Shown here in pieces: positions 52,119 to 60,717 of a stretch of 64,000 bases of DNA (its first letter is position 1; every line of letters starts with the position of its first letter). The translations under genes were made by a program, and so were the position numbers. The DNA is taken from assembly GCA_023400055.1 (NCBI GenBank), contig JAEXFN010000017.1, forward strand, positions 62,001-126,000, in the 5' to 3' direction. A model generated the notes under the pieces. It saw nothing but the letters and a program-made list of their open reading frames with translations. It made no database searches and was not told the DNA's origin. The stretch is from Bacillota bacterium (lineage in GTDB: Bacteria; Bacillota; UBA4882; UBA8346).

Positions 52119-52265
52119 CACTGAAAGAGCTCGCTGAGCGACTGAGCGAGCTTGTTGAGTGACTGAAAGAGCTTGTTAAGTGACTGAGCGAGCTTGCTGA
52201 GTGACTGAAAGAGCTTGCTCAGTAACCGAGTGAACTGATCCGGTGACTGTTCGACCATTTTTAAC
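52119..52265. repeat. 21-bp tandem repeat array E
   Basis: About seven units in exact 21-bp phase; GACTG or a variant recurs at 52119, 52140, 52161, 52182, 52203, 52224 and 52245. Two alternating unit types: GACTGAAAGAGCTTGYTNAG and GACTGAGCGAGCTTGYTGAG. Each carries AGCT. It starts directly behind the pyr-purE terminator. The remaining sequence to 52486 holds no gene. Confidence 0.88.
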
Positions 52266-52486
52266 GGTAAAATGAACGGCCTCAGCGGTTGGACGGGCAT
52301 TTGGGCGATTCGGGGAGGATCTCCGGAGCGTCTGAAAGCGCCGATGCGCTTGCCGCCGCCTTTTCCGGCGGATAACATAATCTGGATGGCCGGCAGCGCA
52401 AGGAACTCCGCCAGTGGTGCAGAATTATAGAGAGTAAACTGAAATCACCCCTTCGCTCGCTGGAAAGTTAGACTGGAGGAAAAGCG

Positions 52487-53230
52487 ATGCTTCGGAAACG
52501 TTGGCCGATCTTTATCATGCTGCTGCTGACCGTGCTGCTGGTGTCCGGCTCAGTAATCCGGGCCGAATCCGTCTGGGACGGCATGTCGCTGGGATTGGAA
52601 AAGGAGATCGGCTATCTGAACCACGAGACCATCCTGGCCACCAAGGAGCAAGTCCAGCTGCCGGCCGGCCAAAATGAGCGCCTGGAGGCGGTGTTTAACC
52701 GGCTGGTCGCGGCCACGCAGCGCAAAAATGAGTTGAAATACAACCTGACCGTGGTGGAGGATCCGGCCGTCAACGCCTTTTCATTGCCGGGAGGGTATGT
52801 TTTCGTAAATACCGGCTTATTGGATTTTACGCGGAATGACGATGAACTGGCCGGAGTGTTGGCTCACGAACTGGCCCATGTGGAATGCCGGCACAGTATG
52901 AAAGCGATCCTGCGCTCGGTGGGGATGACCGCCGTCGTCGCGGCGCTGGGCACGGGCGGAGCAAACAGCTTCAATCACGAGGCCATCACCAGGATGGCCG
53001 GCTTTTCCATCCTGCTGCTGCAGCTCGGCTATAGCCGCGACGCCGAATATCAGGCGGACAAACTGGGCGTGCACATCATGCGTCAGGCCGGTTTCAGCAA
53101 GGATAGATACCTGGCTTTCTGGCATCGCGATCAGCGACTGGAAGGCGCGGGAAAGAATGGGCAGTTCTTCGAGTTCTTCTCGACCCATCCGGCGACGTCC
53201 GACCGGATAAAACGGATCGAGAGCATGTAG
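52487..53230 (+). CDS. M48 family metallopeptidase, exported
   Basis: Zinc protease of the M48 type (HtpX/Oma1/BepA-like), 247 residues. N-terminal signal or anchor at 1-26 (WPIFIMLLLTVLLVSG). Zinc motif HELAH at residues 127-131, with a third ligand expected in RDAEYQADKLG. A short C-terminal region lacks TPR repeats. ATG at 52487 follows GGAGG. In a diderm cell a periplasmic quality-control role like BepA would be plausible, but this is inference. Confidence 0.88.
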   Translation: MLRKRWPIFIMLLLTVLLVSGSVIRAESVWDGMSLGLEKEIGYLNHETILATKEQVQLPAGQNERLEAVFNRLVAATQRKNELKYNLTVVEDPAVNAFSLPGGYVFVNTGLLDFTRNDDELAGVLAHELAHVECRHSMKAILRSVGMTAVVAALGTGGANSFNHEAITRMAGFSILLLQLGYSRDAEYQADKLGVHIMRQAGFSKDRYLAFWHRDQRLEGAGKNGQFFEFFSTHPATSDRIKRIESM

Positions 53231-53262
53231 CCGCTTAGCGATCCCGTCCGACGCTTCTGAAA

Positions 53263-53323
53263 AAACAATTTGGGAAAAGCCGCGTTTTGCCGCGCGGCCG
53301 GACTCTCAAATTGTTTTTTTGTG
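53263..53323 (+). terminator. Terminator of the M48 protease gene
   Basis: AAACAATTTG near 53264 pairs with CAAATTGTTT near 53307, enclosing a GC-rich inner hairpin, then a T run. Confidence 0.75.
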
Positions 53324-53342
53324 TAATCCAAGCTATAATATA

Positions 53343-53460
53343 GAGAGAATTATAAATTACCATAATGTACCCTTCGCGACACAATATATAGTGATGAACC
53401 CAGATATATCTATCAATATATTGTGGCGCGAAGCTTTTTCCAAGAAATTTACATTCTCTC
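53343..53460. repeat. Imperfect palindromic element of about 118 bp
   Basis: Outer arms GAGAGAAT (53343-53350) and ATTCTCTC (53453-53460); inner arms CTTCGCGACACAATATAT and its near complement ATATTGTGGCGCGAAG (to about 53433), around a central AT-rich loop. Unrelated by eye to the other repeats here. It may be a miniature inverted-repeat element, or a large terminator/processing hairpin. Confidence 0.55.
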
Positions 53461-53523
53461 ATTGATTCTTGAATAGGGACACGCTCCGTTAGCGGACGGG
53501 AATCGGAAACATGGAGGAACCGC

Positions 53524-54345
53524 TTGATCACCAGCAACGCCAATCAGCTGATTAAACTGGTAAAGAGTTTACACCATAAAAAAGGCCGGGAAGAGCACAA
53601 GCTATTTTTAGCCGAAGGAATTCATCTGGTGCAAGAGGCTTTGAAAGCGGACTGGCCGGTCCAGTTCTATTTATGGACGGCCAAATTAACCGGGACCGCC
53701 GAGGGCCGGGCGCTGCTCGAGGCGATGCAAACGGCGCCGGCGCCCGGCTATGAAGTCAGCGAAGCGGTCTTCAAGGGCGCGGCCGAGACCGAAAGCCCGC
53801 CGGGGATTATCGCGGCATTGCCGTTTCCGGCGGCTTCGAGTCCGGCTCTGGCCGGTTTGAGCCTCGGGCTGGTCGTCGACGGGGTCCAGGATCCGGGCAA
53901 CATCGGCACGATTATCCGAACCGCCTGGGCCAGCGGCATCCGTCCGTTATGGTTTACACCGCAAACCGCCGATCCGTATCAGGGGAAAGTCGTGCGTGCC
54001 AGTATGGGAGGGATTTTCAACGTAAACATCTTTCGCAATGTCCCGCCGGGAACCATTGTGGCGCTGGCCGAACAAGGCCGGCTTCAGGTGATCGCCGGCG
54101 ATGTCCGGGCCGACCGGGCCTGTTTCCAGGCGGATCTGATCCGGCCGACGCTGCTATTGATCGGCAGCGAGGGACGGGGAATTGATCCCGAATGGGAAAA
54201 TTTTTCCATCCAAAAAGTTCTGATTCCCCAGCCCGGAAAGGCGGAATCACTGAATGTAGCGGTATCAACGGGAATTTTGATCTACGAAGCGCTCCGGCAG
54301 CGGATGAATATGGATACTTGTAAAAGTGAGAGCGCTTTGATATAA
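53524..54345 (+). CDS. TrmH/SpoU family RNA 2'-O-methyltransferase
   Basis: SAM-dependent rRNA or tRNA methyltransferase with the SPOUT knot, 273 residues. N-terminal substrate-binding domain (LIKLVKSLHHKKGREEHKLFLAEG), then motif 1 VVDGVQDPGNIGTIIRTA, motif 2 LLIGSEGRGI and motif 3 IPQPGKAESLNVAVSTGI. TTG at 53524 follows ATGGAGG. It precedes yqzL and pheST, a conserved order in Bacillota. The target nucleotide is unknown. Confidence 0.92.
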   Translation: MITSNANQLIKLVKSLHHKKGREEHKLFLAEGIHLVQEALKADWPVQFYLWTAKLTGTAEGRALLEAMQTAPAPGYEVSEAVFKGAAETESPPGIIAALPFPAASSPALAGLSLGLVVDGVQDPGNIGTIIRTAWASGIRPLWFTPQTADPYQGKVVRASMGGIFNVNIFRNVPPGTIVALAEQGRLQVIAGDVRADRACFQADLIRPTLLLIGSEGRGIDPEWENFSIQKVLIPQPGKAESLNVAVSTGILIYEALRQRMNMDTCKSESALI

Positions 54346-54409
54346 TGAAGTTGGTTTTGCGGTGACCGTTTTTCACGACAACACTCGGTGAAGAAGGGAT
54401 GATGTTGAA

Positions 54410-54511
54410 GTGAAGTTATCGGCTGAATTTTTCTGGAGGGTCTTTGAGACGACCGGTTCCATCACCGCCTACTTAATTTACCGTGAGATCGTGCGGACTA
54501 CATTAAGTTAA
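54410..54511 (+). CDS. YqzL family small protein
   Basis: A 33-residue protein beginning MKLSAEFFWRVFETTGSI and ending REIVRTTLS. It resembles the YqzL-like family of very short Bacillota proteins of unknown function, which have the same Ser-Phe-Trp-Phe-Thr-Gly-Ser pattern and a Tyr-Leu-x-Tyr. GTG at 54410 after AAGGGATGA. It lies between the methyltransferase and the pheS T-box, where related genomes often place it or another small gene. Confidence 0.75.
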   Translation: MKLSAEFFWRVFETTGSITAYLIYREIVRTTLS

Positions 54512-54529
54512 TTAGGGCAAATAAAATAA

Positions 54530-54797
54530 CATAAAGCGATGACAGAGGAAAGTACCGCGTTACCTTCCGTTTACAGGGAGAAGGGGCACGACTGAGACCC
54601 TTTCACGGAACGATGTCGGGAAGTTCCCTCTTAAGCTGCGGACTGAACCGAGTATGGCGAAGCAAGAAGTAGGTCGCGACGGAGCTCCACCGTTAGAGGG
54701 AGAGGGTATAGTGTTCTGTACCTGCGGAGTTATTTTTTGGGTGGTACCACGAAAATCAACCTTTCGTCCCGAGTGGGATGAAGGGTTTTTTTGTTTT
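54530..54797 (+). promoter_or_regulatory. T-box leader of pheST
   Basis: tRNA-sensing riboswitch. It has an AGTA box near 54550, a long stem I region, and the T-box proper with GGGTGGTACCACG (54739-54751) that pairs with uncharged tRNA. The terminator follows (ACCCTTCATCCCACTC-type complement of 54760-54790, visible as CCTTTCGTCCC..GGGATGAAGGG) with a T run. A TTC (Phe) codon at 54624-54626 is a candidate specifier. Uncharged tRNA-Phe would allow read-through into pheS. Confidence 0.92.
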
Positions 54798-54829
54798 TGG
54801 CATTCGATCATTTACTGGGGGTACGATAC

Positions 54830-55849
54830 ATGAAAGAGCAACTGGAAAAGTTGCGCGGGGAAGCTCTGCTGGAACTCGCCCAAGCGCAGCAGAGTTCGAC
54901 GCTGAATGAGCTCCGCGTCAAATATTTGGGTAAAAAGGGTTCGTTGACCGCGATTTTGCGCGGGATGGGCGCGTTATCCGCGGCGGAGCGGCCGGTGATT
55001 GGCGAATTGGCCAACCAGGTCCGGCAGCAGATCGAGGAGGCCATCGCCGAGCGCGGCCGGGATTTGGCCAAGGCGGAACAACGGGCGCGGCTGGCTGCGG
55101 AGGAACTGGACATTTTGCTGCCGGGACGCCGGCCGAAAGTGGGCCATCCCCATCCGATCCAACTGGTGCTGGATGAGATCGCGGCGATCTTCATCGGCTT
55201 GGGTTTCTCCATCGCCGAGGGGCCCGAGGTCGAAAAGGATTATTATAATTTCGAGGCTTTGAACCTGCCCAAAGATCATCCGGCCCGCGATATGCACGAT
55301 TCCTTGTACATTACGCCGGAAGTCCTGTTGCGGACCCATACTTCCCCGGTTCAGATCCGCACCATGGAACGGGAATATCCCAAGCCGTTCCGGGTGATCG
55401 CTCCGGGGCGGGTGTATCGCCGCGACGCGCTGGATGCCACGCATTCGCCGATGTTCACCCAGATCGAAGGCATGGTCGTGGACGAGGGGATCACTTTCGG
55501 CGATCTCAAGGGGACGCTGGAAGTCTTTGCGCAGCGGATGTTCGGCGCCGACCGCAAGGTGAGGTTCCGGCCGAGCTATTTTCCGTTTACCGAACCCAGC
55601 GCCGAGGTGGATGTCTCGTGCGGCTGCCAGGGGAAAGGCTGCCGGGTTTGCAAAGGCACCGGCTGGCTGGAGATCATGGGATCGGGTTCCGTCCATCCGC
55701 TGGTCCTCAAGATGTCCAAGTATGATCCGGAGCGCTTCACCGGGTTTGCGTTCGGAATGGGCGCCGAGCGGATCGCGATGTTAAAATACGATATCAACGA
55801 TATCCGCGTTTTTTATGAGAATGATCTGCGCTTCCTGGCTCAGTTCTGA
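54830..55849 (+). CDS. pheS: Phenylalanyl-tRNA synthetase alpha chain
   Basis: Catalytic subunit of class II PheRS, 339 residues. N-terminal coiled coil, then motif 1 region (HPHPIQLVLDEIAAIFIGLGF), motif 2 (FRVIAPGRVYRRDALDATH) and motif 3 (GFAFGMGAERIAMLKY). A four-cysteine knuckle (CGCQGKGCRVCKGTGW) lies between motifs 2 and 3. ATG at 54830 follows GGGGG; the longer frame would start inside the T-box terminator. Confidence 0.97.
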   Translation: MKEQLEKLRGEALLELAQAQQSSTLNELRVKYLGKKGSLTAILRGMGALSAAERPVIGELANQVRQQIEEAIAERGRDLAKAEQRARLAAEELDILLPGRRPKVGHPHPIQLVLDEIAAIFIGLGFSIAEGPEVEKDYYNFEALNLPKDHPARDMHDSLYITPEVLLRTHTSPVQIRTMEREYPKPFRVIAPGRVYRRDALDATHSPMFTQIEGMVVDEGITFGDLKGTLEVFAQRMFGADRKVRFRPSYFPFTEPSAEVDVSCGCQGKGCRVCKGTGWLEIMGSGSVHPLVLKMSKYDPERFTGFAFGMGAERIAMLKYDINDIRVFYENDLRFLAQF

Positions 55850-55950
55850 TCCGCTTTAACCATTCGCGGGAGGCGATGGTGGGTTGAACGAAGCGGAGTG
55901 GGCCGGGTTGGCTTGACTTAGTTTGGTTATACAGGATGGAGGAAGACGTG

Positions 55951-58353
55951 ATGCGGGTTTCATTGGAATGGTTGCGGGAATATGTAACGTTGGATATGAG
56001 TGCGGCCGATTTGGCCGAGAAGTTGACCATGTCCGGGATCGCGGTCGAGGCCGTGGAGGATCAGGCGGATCAATACCGGGGCATCATCGTGGCCCGGGTG
56101 GCCGAATTGTCAAAGCATGAACAAGCGGATAACCTATTCATCGTCAAGCTGGCGACCGGTCGCGGCGAACAGCAAGTGGTGACTGCCGCCAAGAACTTGA
56201 AAGTCGGGGACCTGGTTCCGCTGGCGCTGCCCGGGACCACTTTACCCGATGGCAAAGCCATCGACGAGGCTAATTTTAAAGGAGTGCTTTCCCGGGGCAT
56301 GCTCTGTTCCGGCGCGGAATTGGGACTGGAGAAAGAATCCGCGGGGATCTGGGTTTTCGACCAGCAGTTGGCGGCCGGCACTCCGGTAGCCGAAGCCTTG
56401 GGAGCGACCGATCAGATCCTGGTGCTGGAGCTGACGGCGAATCGTTCCGATTGTCTGGGAATGATCGGGGTGGCCCGGGAAGTGGCCGCCATTTTGGGAA
56501 TTCCGATGACCCCGAGCTCGACGGAGGTCCAAGCGGAAGGGAAACCGGCGGAGCAGTTAATCAGCATTCGGATTAACGACCCTGATCTATGCCCGCGCTA
56601 TATCGGCCGGGTAGTTACGGACGTGAAGATCGAACCTTCGCCGCAATGGCTGCAGCGCCGGCTGCAGGCCACGGGAGTCCGGCCCATCAATAACATGGTG
56701 GACATTACCAACTATGTGATGCTGGAATACAATCAACCTTTACATGCTTTCGATCTGGACCGGATCGCCGATCATTCCATCATCGTCCGCCGGGCCAAGG
56801 ACGGCGAGAAGCTGGTCACCCTGGATGATGTGGAACGGCAATGTGAGGCAGGGCAGTTGCTCATCGCCGATCCGCGCGGCGGACTGTGCATCGCCGGAGT
56901 GATGGGCGGCGCCAGCAGCGAGGTGCGGAACGACACGGTCAACATCCTGTTTGAGTCCGCTTACTTTGCGCCGCGCAGCATCCGCAAGACAGCCGCCAAG
57001 CTGGGCATGAAGAGTGAATCCTCGTTCCGTTTCGAGCGGGGGATCGATCCCAACGGTTCGCTGACTGCGATGAACCGGGCCATGCACCTGGTGGAACTGC
57101 TGGGAGCCGGAACGGTGGCCCGCGGTTATGTCGACCAATATCCGCAGCCCATTCGGCCGGTTACGATTCATACCTCGGTCGAGACGCTCAATCACTGGCT
57201 GGGAACGGACTTGAGTCCGGCGGAGATTCGCAGCTATCTCGAACGGGTTACCTTTGCGGTGAGTGATGGCCCGGCCGGCGGATTCACGGTCACGGTGCCG
57301 ACCTACCGGCCGGATGTTTCTTATTCAGCTGATTTGGCGGAAGAAGTGGCTCGGCTTTACGGCTACGATCGGATCCCGGCCACCATCCCGGAGAGCCGGC
57401 TGCCGGGCGGACGGACTTCCTTCCAGCAGTTTGAGGCGGATTGCCGTTCGTTGTTGCAAGGGATCGGGTTTTCCGAGATCAAAACTTACAGCTTATACGG
57501 GAAGAACGTACCGGCCCGTTTGCAGCTACCAGAGAACGATAGCCTGGTCCGGACCGTGGATTTGATGGTTCCGCTCAGCGAGGACCAGGCGGTGATGCGG
57601 ACCAATCTGGTCCACAGTCTACTCGAATGCCTGGCGTTCAATGCCAAACGCCGTCAACCGAACCTGGCTTTTTACGAATTGGCGCGGGTATATTGGCCCC
57701 AGGCCGGCGAAGTTCTGCCCGAAGAGCCGCTCCATCTCAGCGTCGGTTTGATGGGCCAGTTGCGCGAGGCGGGTTGGAATCAGTCCCGGGAGGAAGTCGA
57801 TTTTTACGATATGAAAGGGGTTTTGGAGGCGTTATTCGACCGCTTCAGCCTGCCCCAGTTCACGCTGGAGCGCTCGGCCAAACCGTTTCTGCACCCCGGT
57901 CAGGCGGCAGAAGTCCGGGTCAACGGCACGCCAGTGGGCTGGCTCGGCCAAGTCCATCCCGAGGTGGCCGAGGAGTATGGGCTCACCAAAAAAGCCTTCA
58001 TCATGGAACTTGATCTCCAGGTGCTGGCGGCGTTCCGCGAAACGGCGTTGCTTTTTGAACCGTTGCCGAAGTTTCCGGCCTTGGAACGCGATCTGGCCCT
58101 GGTTCTGCCGCAAACCGTCCCCGCCGCGGAAGTGGCCGCCAAGATCGAGGCCATCACCAAGCACCTGGTGGAACGGGTCGAACTCTTCGATGTTTATCAA
58201 GGCGAGCAAGTGCCGCCGGGAATGCGCAGCCTGGCCTTTAAGCTGGTCTACCGTTCCAAGGAACGAACCCTGACCGACGCCGAGGTCAATCAACTGCAAA
58301 CTGAATTGTTGGCGACGCTCAATAACGCTTATGGCGCCACGGTACGGGCCTGA
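55951..58353 (+). CDS. pheT: Phenylalanyl-tRNA synthetase beta chain
   Basis: Editing and structural subunit, 800 residues. Domains in order: tRNA-binding EMAP-like domain (about 40-150), B3/B4 editing domain, B5 domain, catalytic-like core and the C-terminal ferredoxin-fold anticodon-binding domain (FPALERDLALVLPQTVPAAEV). ATG at 55951 (MRVSLEWLREYV) follows GGAGGAAG; ATG at 55936 would put the site inside the gene. Confidence 0.97.
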   Translation: MRVSLEWLREYVTLDMSAADLAEKLTMSGIAVEAVEDQADQYRGIIVARVAELSKHEQADNLFIVKLATGRGEQQVVTAAKNLKVGDLVPLALPGTTLPDGKAIDEANFKGVLSRGMLCSGAELGLEKESAGIWVFDQQLAAGTPVAEALGATDQILVLELTANRSDCLGMIGVAREVAAILGIPMTPSSTEVQAEGKPAEQLISIRINDPDLCPRYIGRVVTDVKIEPSPQWLQRRLQATGVRPINNMVDITNYVMLEYNQPLHAFDLDRIADHSIIVRRAKDGEKLVTLDDVERQCEAGQLLIADPRGGLCIAGVMGGASSEVRNDTVNILFESAYFAPRSIRKTAAKLGMKSESSFRFERGIDPNGSLTAMNRAMHLVELLGAGTVARGYVDQYPQPIRPVTIHTSVETLNHWLGTDLSPAEIRSYLERVTFAVSDGPAGGFTVTVPTYRPDVSYSADLAEEVARLYGYDRIPATIPESRLPGGRTSFQQFEADCRSLLQGIGFSEIKTYSLYGKNVPARLQLPENDSLVRTVDLMVPLSEDQAVMRTNLVHSLLECLAFNAKRRQPNLAFYELARVYWPQAGEVLPEEPLHLSVGLMGQLREAGWNQSREEVDFYDMKGVLEALFDRFSLPQFTLERSAKPFLHPGQAAEVRVNGTPVGWLGQVHPEVAEEYGLTKKAFIMELDLQVLAAFRETALLFEPLPKFPALERDLALVLPQTVPAAEVAAKIEAITKHLVERVELFDVYQGEQVPPGMRSLAFKLVYRSKERTLTDAEVNQLQTELLATLNNAYGATVRA

Positions 58354-58450
58354 GCCGCTCGGAAGCCGAGACTCCGATAGCTAAAAAAGTTCTAAGCCTC
58401 CTCGTCCAATCATACATTGTATCGACAATGGACCGGGGGGTGTTTTTTTT

Positions 58451-59323
58451 ATGGGCAAAATCTGGCAGCGGATCGAAAATCAACTGGTTGAGGGCGCCGT
58501 TTTTTATCTGGGGATCGTTTTGATTTGGATTTTTGTTTCCTGGGCGCTCGGCAGCCTGGAAAAACTTCAGCAGGCTGTCGAGTTGAAAGCATTCCTGGAG
58601 AGCAAGATCCTGTTGGCGGCAGTGGTCTTTCTCGGGCGCTATCTCTTCTTTCCCCGTTATCGCTTGAACCGCTGGCGGGGCTGGACAATCTTTATCGTCT
58701 TTTTGCTGGTCTTAGGGGCGCAGGCGGCCAAATGGACCGCCCTTCGGCCCGAATGGCATTACTATCTTTATTTGGTGTTGGATGCGCTGATTTGGGGGTA
58801 TCTTTTGAGTTCGTTCGGAGAGACGCTGGCCATAACCTGGCATCATTGGCGCTCGCACTCCCAGGTTGCCCCGCTGATGTTTGGGGAGCTATGGCAACGT
58901 TTTTGGCGGGAAACGCTGCAAACCGGTTTTTTGTTAACCGTCTTTCTGAGTCTCATTTACTATTATTTGAGCAGCTTTTTCCTGATCGATTCGCTCCTTT
59001 ACAGTTATTTGCTGCCGATTCCGTTGCTTGGGATGCTGCTCGGTTTGTTCTGGATCACCCAGCGCAGGATCCGGGGCTGGATCGACGAAGATCTGTTCCG
59101 GCTCGACCAAGAGATCGCCGCTTATCTGAATTGGCAGGATTTGCGGGAGACCGAGGAGTTCCAGGAAAAGCTTCCTTGGATTCAATACTTGTTTCAGACC
59201 AGGATGTATCTCGCTGCAGCCAAACGACCGGTCGTTTCTCTAACCACCTTGCTCTGCTATCTCCTTTTTACCGGGTTCATCCTCTGCCTGCCTTATCTTT
59301 TCGGAATCGTGGTGGAAGTTTAA
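58451..59323 (+). CDS. Membrane protein of unknown function
   Basis: Not recognised. 290 residues with about eight hydrophobic segments (AVFYLGIVLIWIFVSWALG, LLAAVVFLGRYLFF, WTIFIVFLLVLGA, YYLYLVLDALIWGYLL, LLTVFLSLIYYYLS, YSYLLPIPLLGMLLGLFWI, and a final LLCYLLFTGFILCLPYLF). A soluble Glu/Asp-rich stretch lies at about 212-245. ATG at 58451 follows a run of G (GGGGGGTG). It lies between pheT and zapA but is separated from zapA by a terminator. Confidence 0.8.
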   Translation: MGKIWQRIENQLVEGAVFYLGIVLIWIFVSWALGSLEKLQQAVELKAFLESKILLAAVVFLGRYLFFPRYRLNRWRGWTIFIVFLLVLGAQAAKWTALRPEWHYYLYLVLDALIWGYLLSSFGETLAITWHHWRSHSQVAPLMFGELWQRFWRETLQTGFLLTVFLSLIYYYLSSFFLIDSLLYSYLLPIPLLGMLLGLFWITQRRIRGWIDEDLFRLDQEIAAYLNWQDLRETEEFQEKLPWIQYLFQTRMYLAAAKRPVVSLTTLLCYLLFTGFILCLPYLFGIVVEV

Positions 59324-59348
59324 CTCCTTCAATTGAAGGAGTTTTTTA
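59322..59348 (+). terminator. Terminator of the membrane protein gene
   Basis: AACTCCTTC pairs with GAAGGAGTT around a 4-nt loop, then T. Confidence 0.9.
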
Positions 59349-59440
59349 ATGGATGGCTAATAGATCCCGATAATGGGACAAGAATGGGCCGTCTGAATCC
59401 ACCTCCAAGACGAGGGGAAAGGGCGCCTTGGGGTGTACTG

Positions 59441-59713
59441 ATGATAGAGCGGAAGAACGGTGAACCGGAAAATAAACAGTATCTCATCCGGCTGATGGGC
59501 GAAGAGTATCTGATCCGGGGCAATGATAACCGGGAATACGTCGATACAATTACCTCATACCTGGAGGAGATTTTCAAAAATATCGCCGCTAGCAATCCCA
59601 AGCTGACCAAGTCCCAGATTGCCGTGTTGGCCGCCTTGAAAGTTGCGGATGAAATGCATAAATTACGTCAAGAATATCAGTATCTGGATCAATTATTGGA
59701 AGAGGCGGAGTGA
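59441..59713 (+). CDS. zapA: Cell division protein ZapA
   Basis: FtsZ-binding protein that bundles protofilaments at the division ring. QYLIRLMGEEYLIRGNDNREYVDTITSYLEEIFK is the ZapA domain, followed by the C-terminal coiled coil with ALKVADEMHKLRQEY. 90 residues. ATG at 59441 follows GGGGTG; the longer open frame begins in the preceding terminator. Followed closely by the CvpA gene, as in many Bacillota. Confidence 0.92.
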   Translation: MIERKNGEPENKQYLIRLMGEEYLIRGNDNREYVDTITSYLEEIFKNIAASNPKLTKSQIAVLAALKVADEMHKLRQEYQYLDQLLEEAE

Positions 59714-59735
59714 TACCGTCAAGGAGGGTACTCCT

Positions 59736-60548
59736 GTGACCTGGGTCGACTGGTTGATCGGCGGTGTATTTGGCTTTTTCATTTTTCAAGGCTATCGCAA
59801 AGGGTTCGTGCAGCAATTATTCGATCTCATCGGTGGCGTGCTGGCTCTGATTTTGGCGTTTTATTTTTATCCCCGGGTCGGCGCATACCTCGAAAGCATG
59901 CTGCATTTTTCCGCGCCGTTCTGTCAGATCCTCGGCTTTATCCTGATCGTGGTCCTGATCGGAGGGGTCGTCAGCTATATCGGGAAGCATTGGAAAGCGA
60001 CCCAGAAGAATGAACCGGTCACACTGATCGATAGTGGAGCGGGGGCTATATTTGGCGGGTTCAAGGCGGCCGTGATTCTCATTGTCGCGCTATTATGCCT
60101 GATGGCCTTGCCGTGGGATATCGTCCATAGTCCGGTCGAAGCCTCTAGTTTCGCCAATGATTTGATGCGTTTGGCGCCATTGTTCTATATTATTCAGGAC
60201 AACTCCTTACCGGCGGACATGCCCAGACTGATCATCTCTCCCGAAGGATTGCAATTTCGCAAGCTGAACGGCAGGGAACTGGAAGGAGCGACCTGCATTG
60301 CCTGCGGCCACAAGGTGGAGTACCGCGGCCTGGTCCGGGTCGGCTTATCCTCTTATCCCCAAACCTACTGCCCCTACTGTCACCGGATCAGCGACGGCTG
60401 CCTCACTTTCGAGGGCTACCATATGATCAACGGGGTATGCCCTTATGAACGCCTGGGTAGCGTCGGATTGATCGACTGCAAGGTCTGGCCCAATCCCGAA
60501 CCCACTACCGTCAAGGGAAAGTGCCCCGTCTGCGGCCGCACCCAGTAA
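59736..60548 (+). CDS. CvpA family membrane protein with C-terminal zinc ribbon
   Basis: Residues 1-160 are a CvpA domain with four membrane helices (DWLIGGVFGFFIFQGYRKGF, GGVLALILAFYFYPRVGA, ILGFILIVVLIGGVV, AVILIVALLCLMALPW). The remaining 110 residues are cytoplasmic or external and contain CIACG, CPYCHRISDGC and a terminal CPVCG, suggesting one or two zinc-binding ribbons, not usual for CvpA. GTG at 59736 follows AAGGAGGG. It is in a likely operon with zapA. Function unknown. Confidence 0.8.
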   Translation: MTWVDWLIGGVFGFFIFQGYRKGFVQQLFDLIGGVLALILAFYFYPRVGAYLESMLHFSAPFCQILGFILIVVLIGGVVSYIGKHWKATQKNEPVTLIDSGAGAIFGGFKAAVILIVALLCLMALPWDIVHSPVEASSFANDLMRLAPLFYIIQDNSLPADMPRLIISPEGLQFRKLNGRELEGATCIACGHKVEYRGLVRVGLSSYPQTYCPYCHRISDGCLTFEGYHMINGVCPYERLGSVGLIDCKVWPNPEPTTVKGKCPVCGRTQ

Positions 60549-60717
60549 TGGGAGGAATCGCTCCTTACCAACCGGTCCATACTAACAGCGTTGTGGTTAA
60601 CCTTGTCCGAAGGTCAGGGTGAGCACAAAAGCTCAGGGAAGCAAGTGATGGGGTCGATTCAACGCTTTGATGAGTGATCCCACTTTATCACATGGCTCCG
60701 AAGGCCGAGGCGATGGG

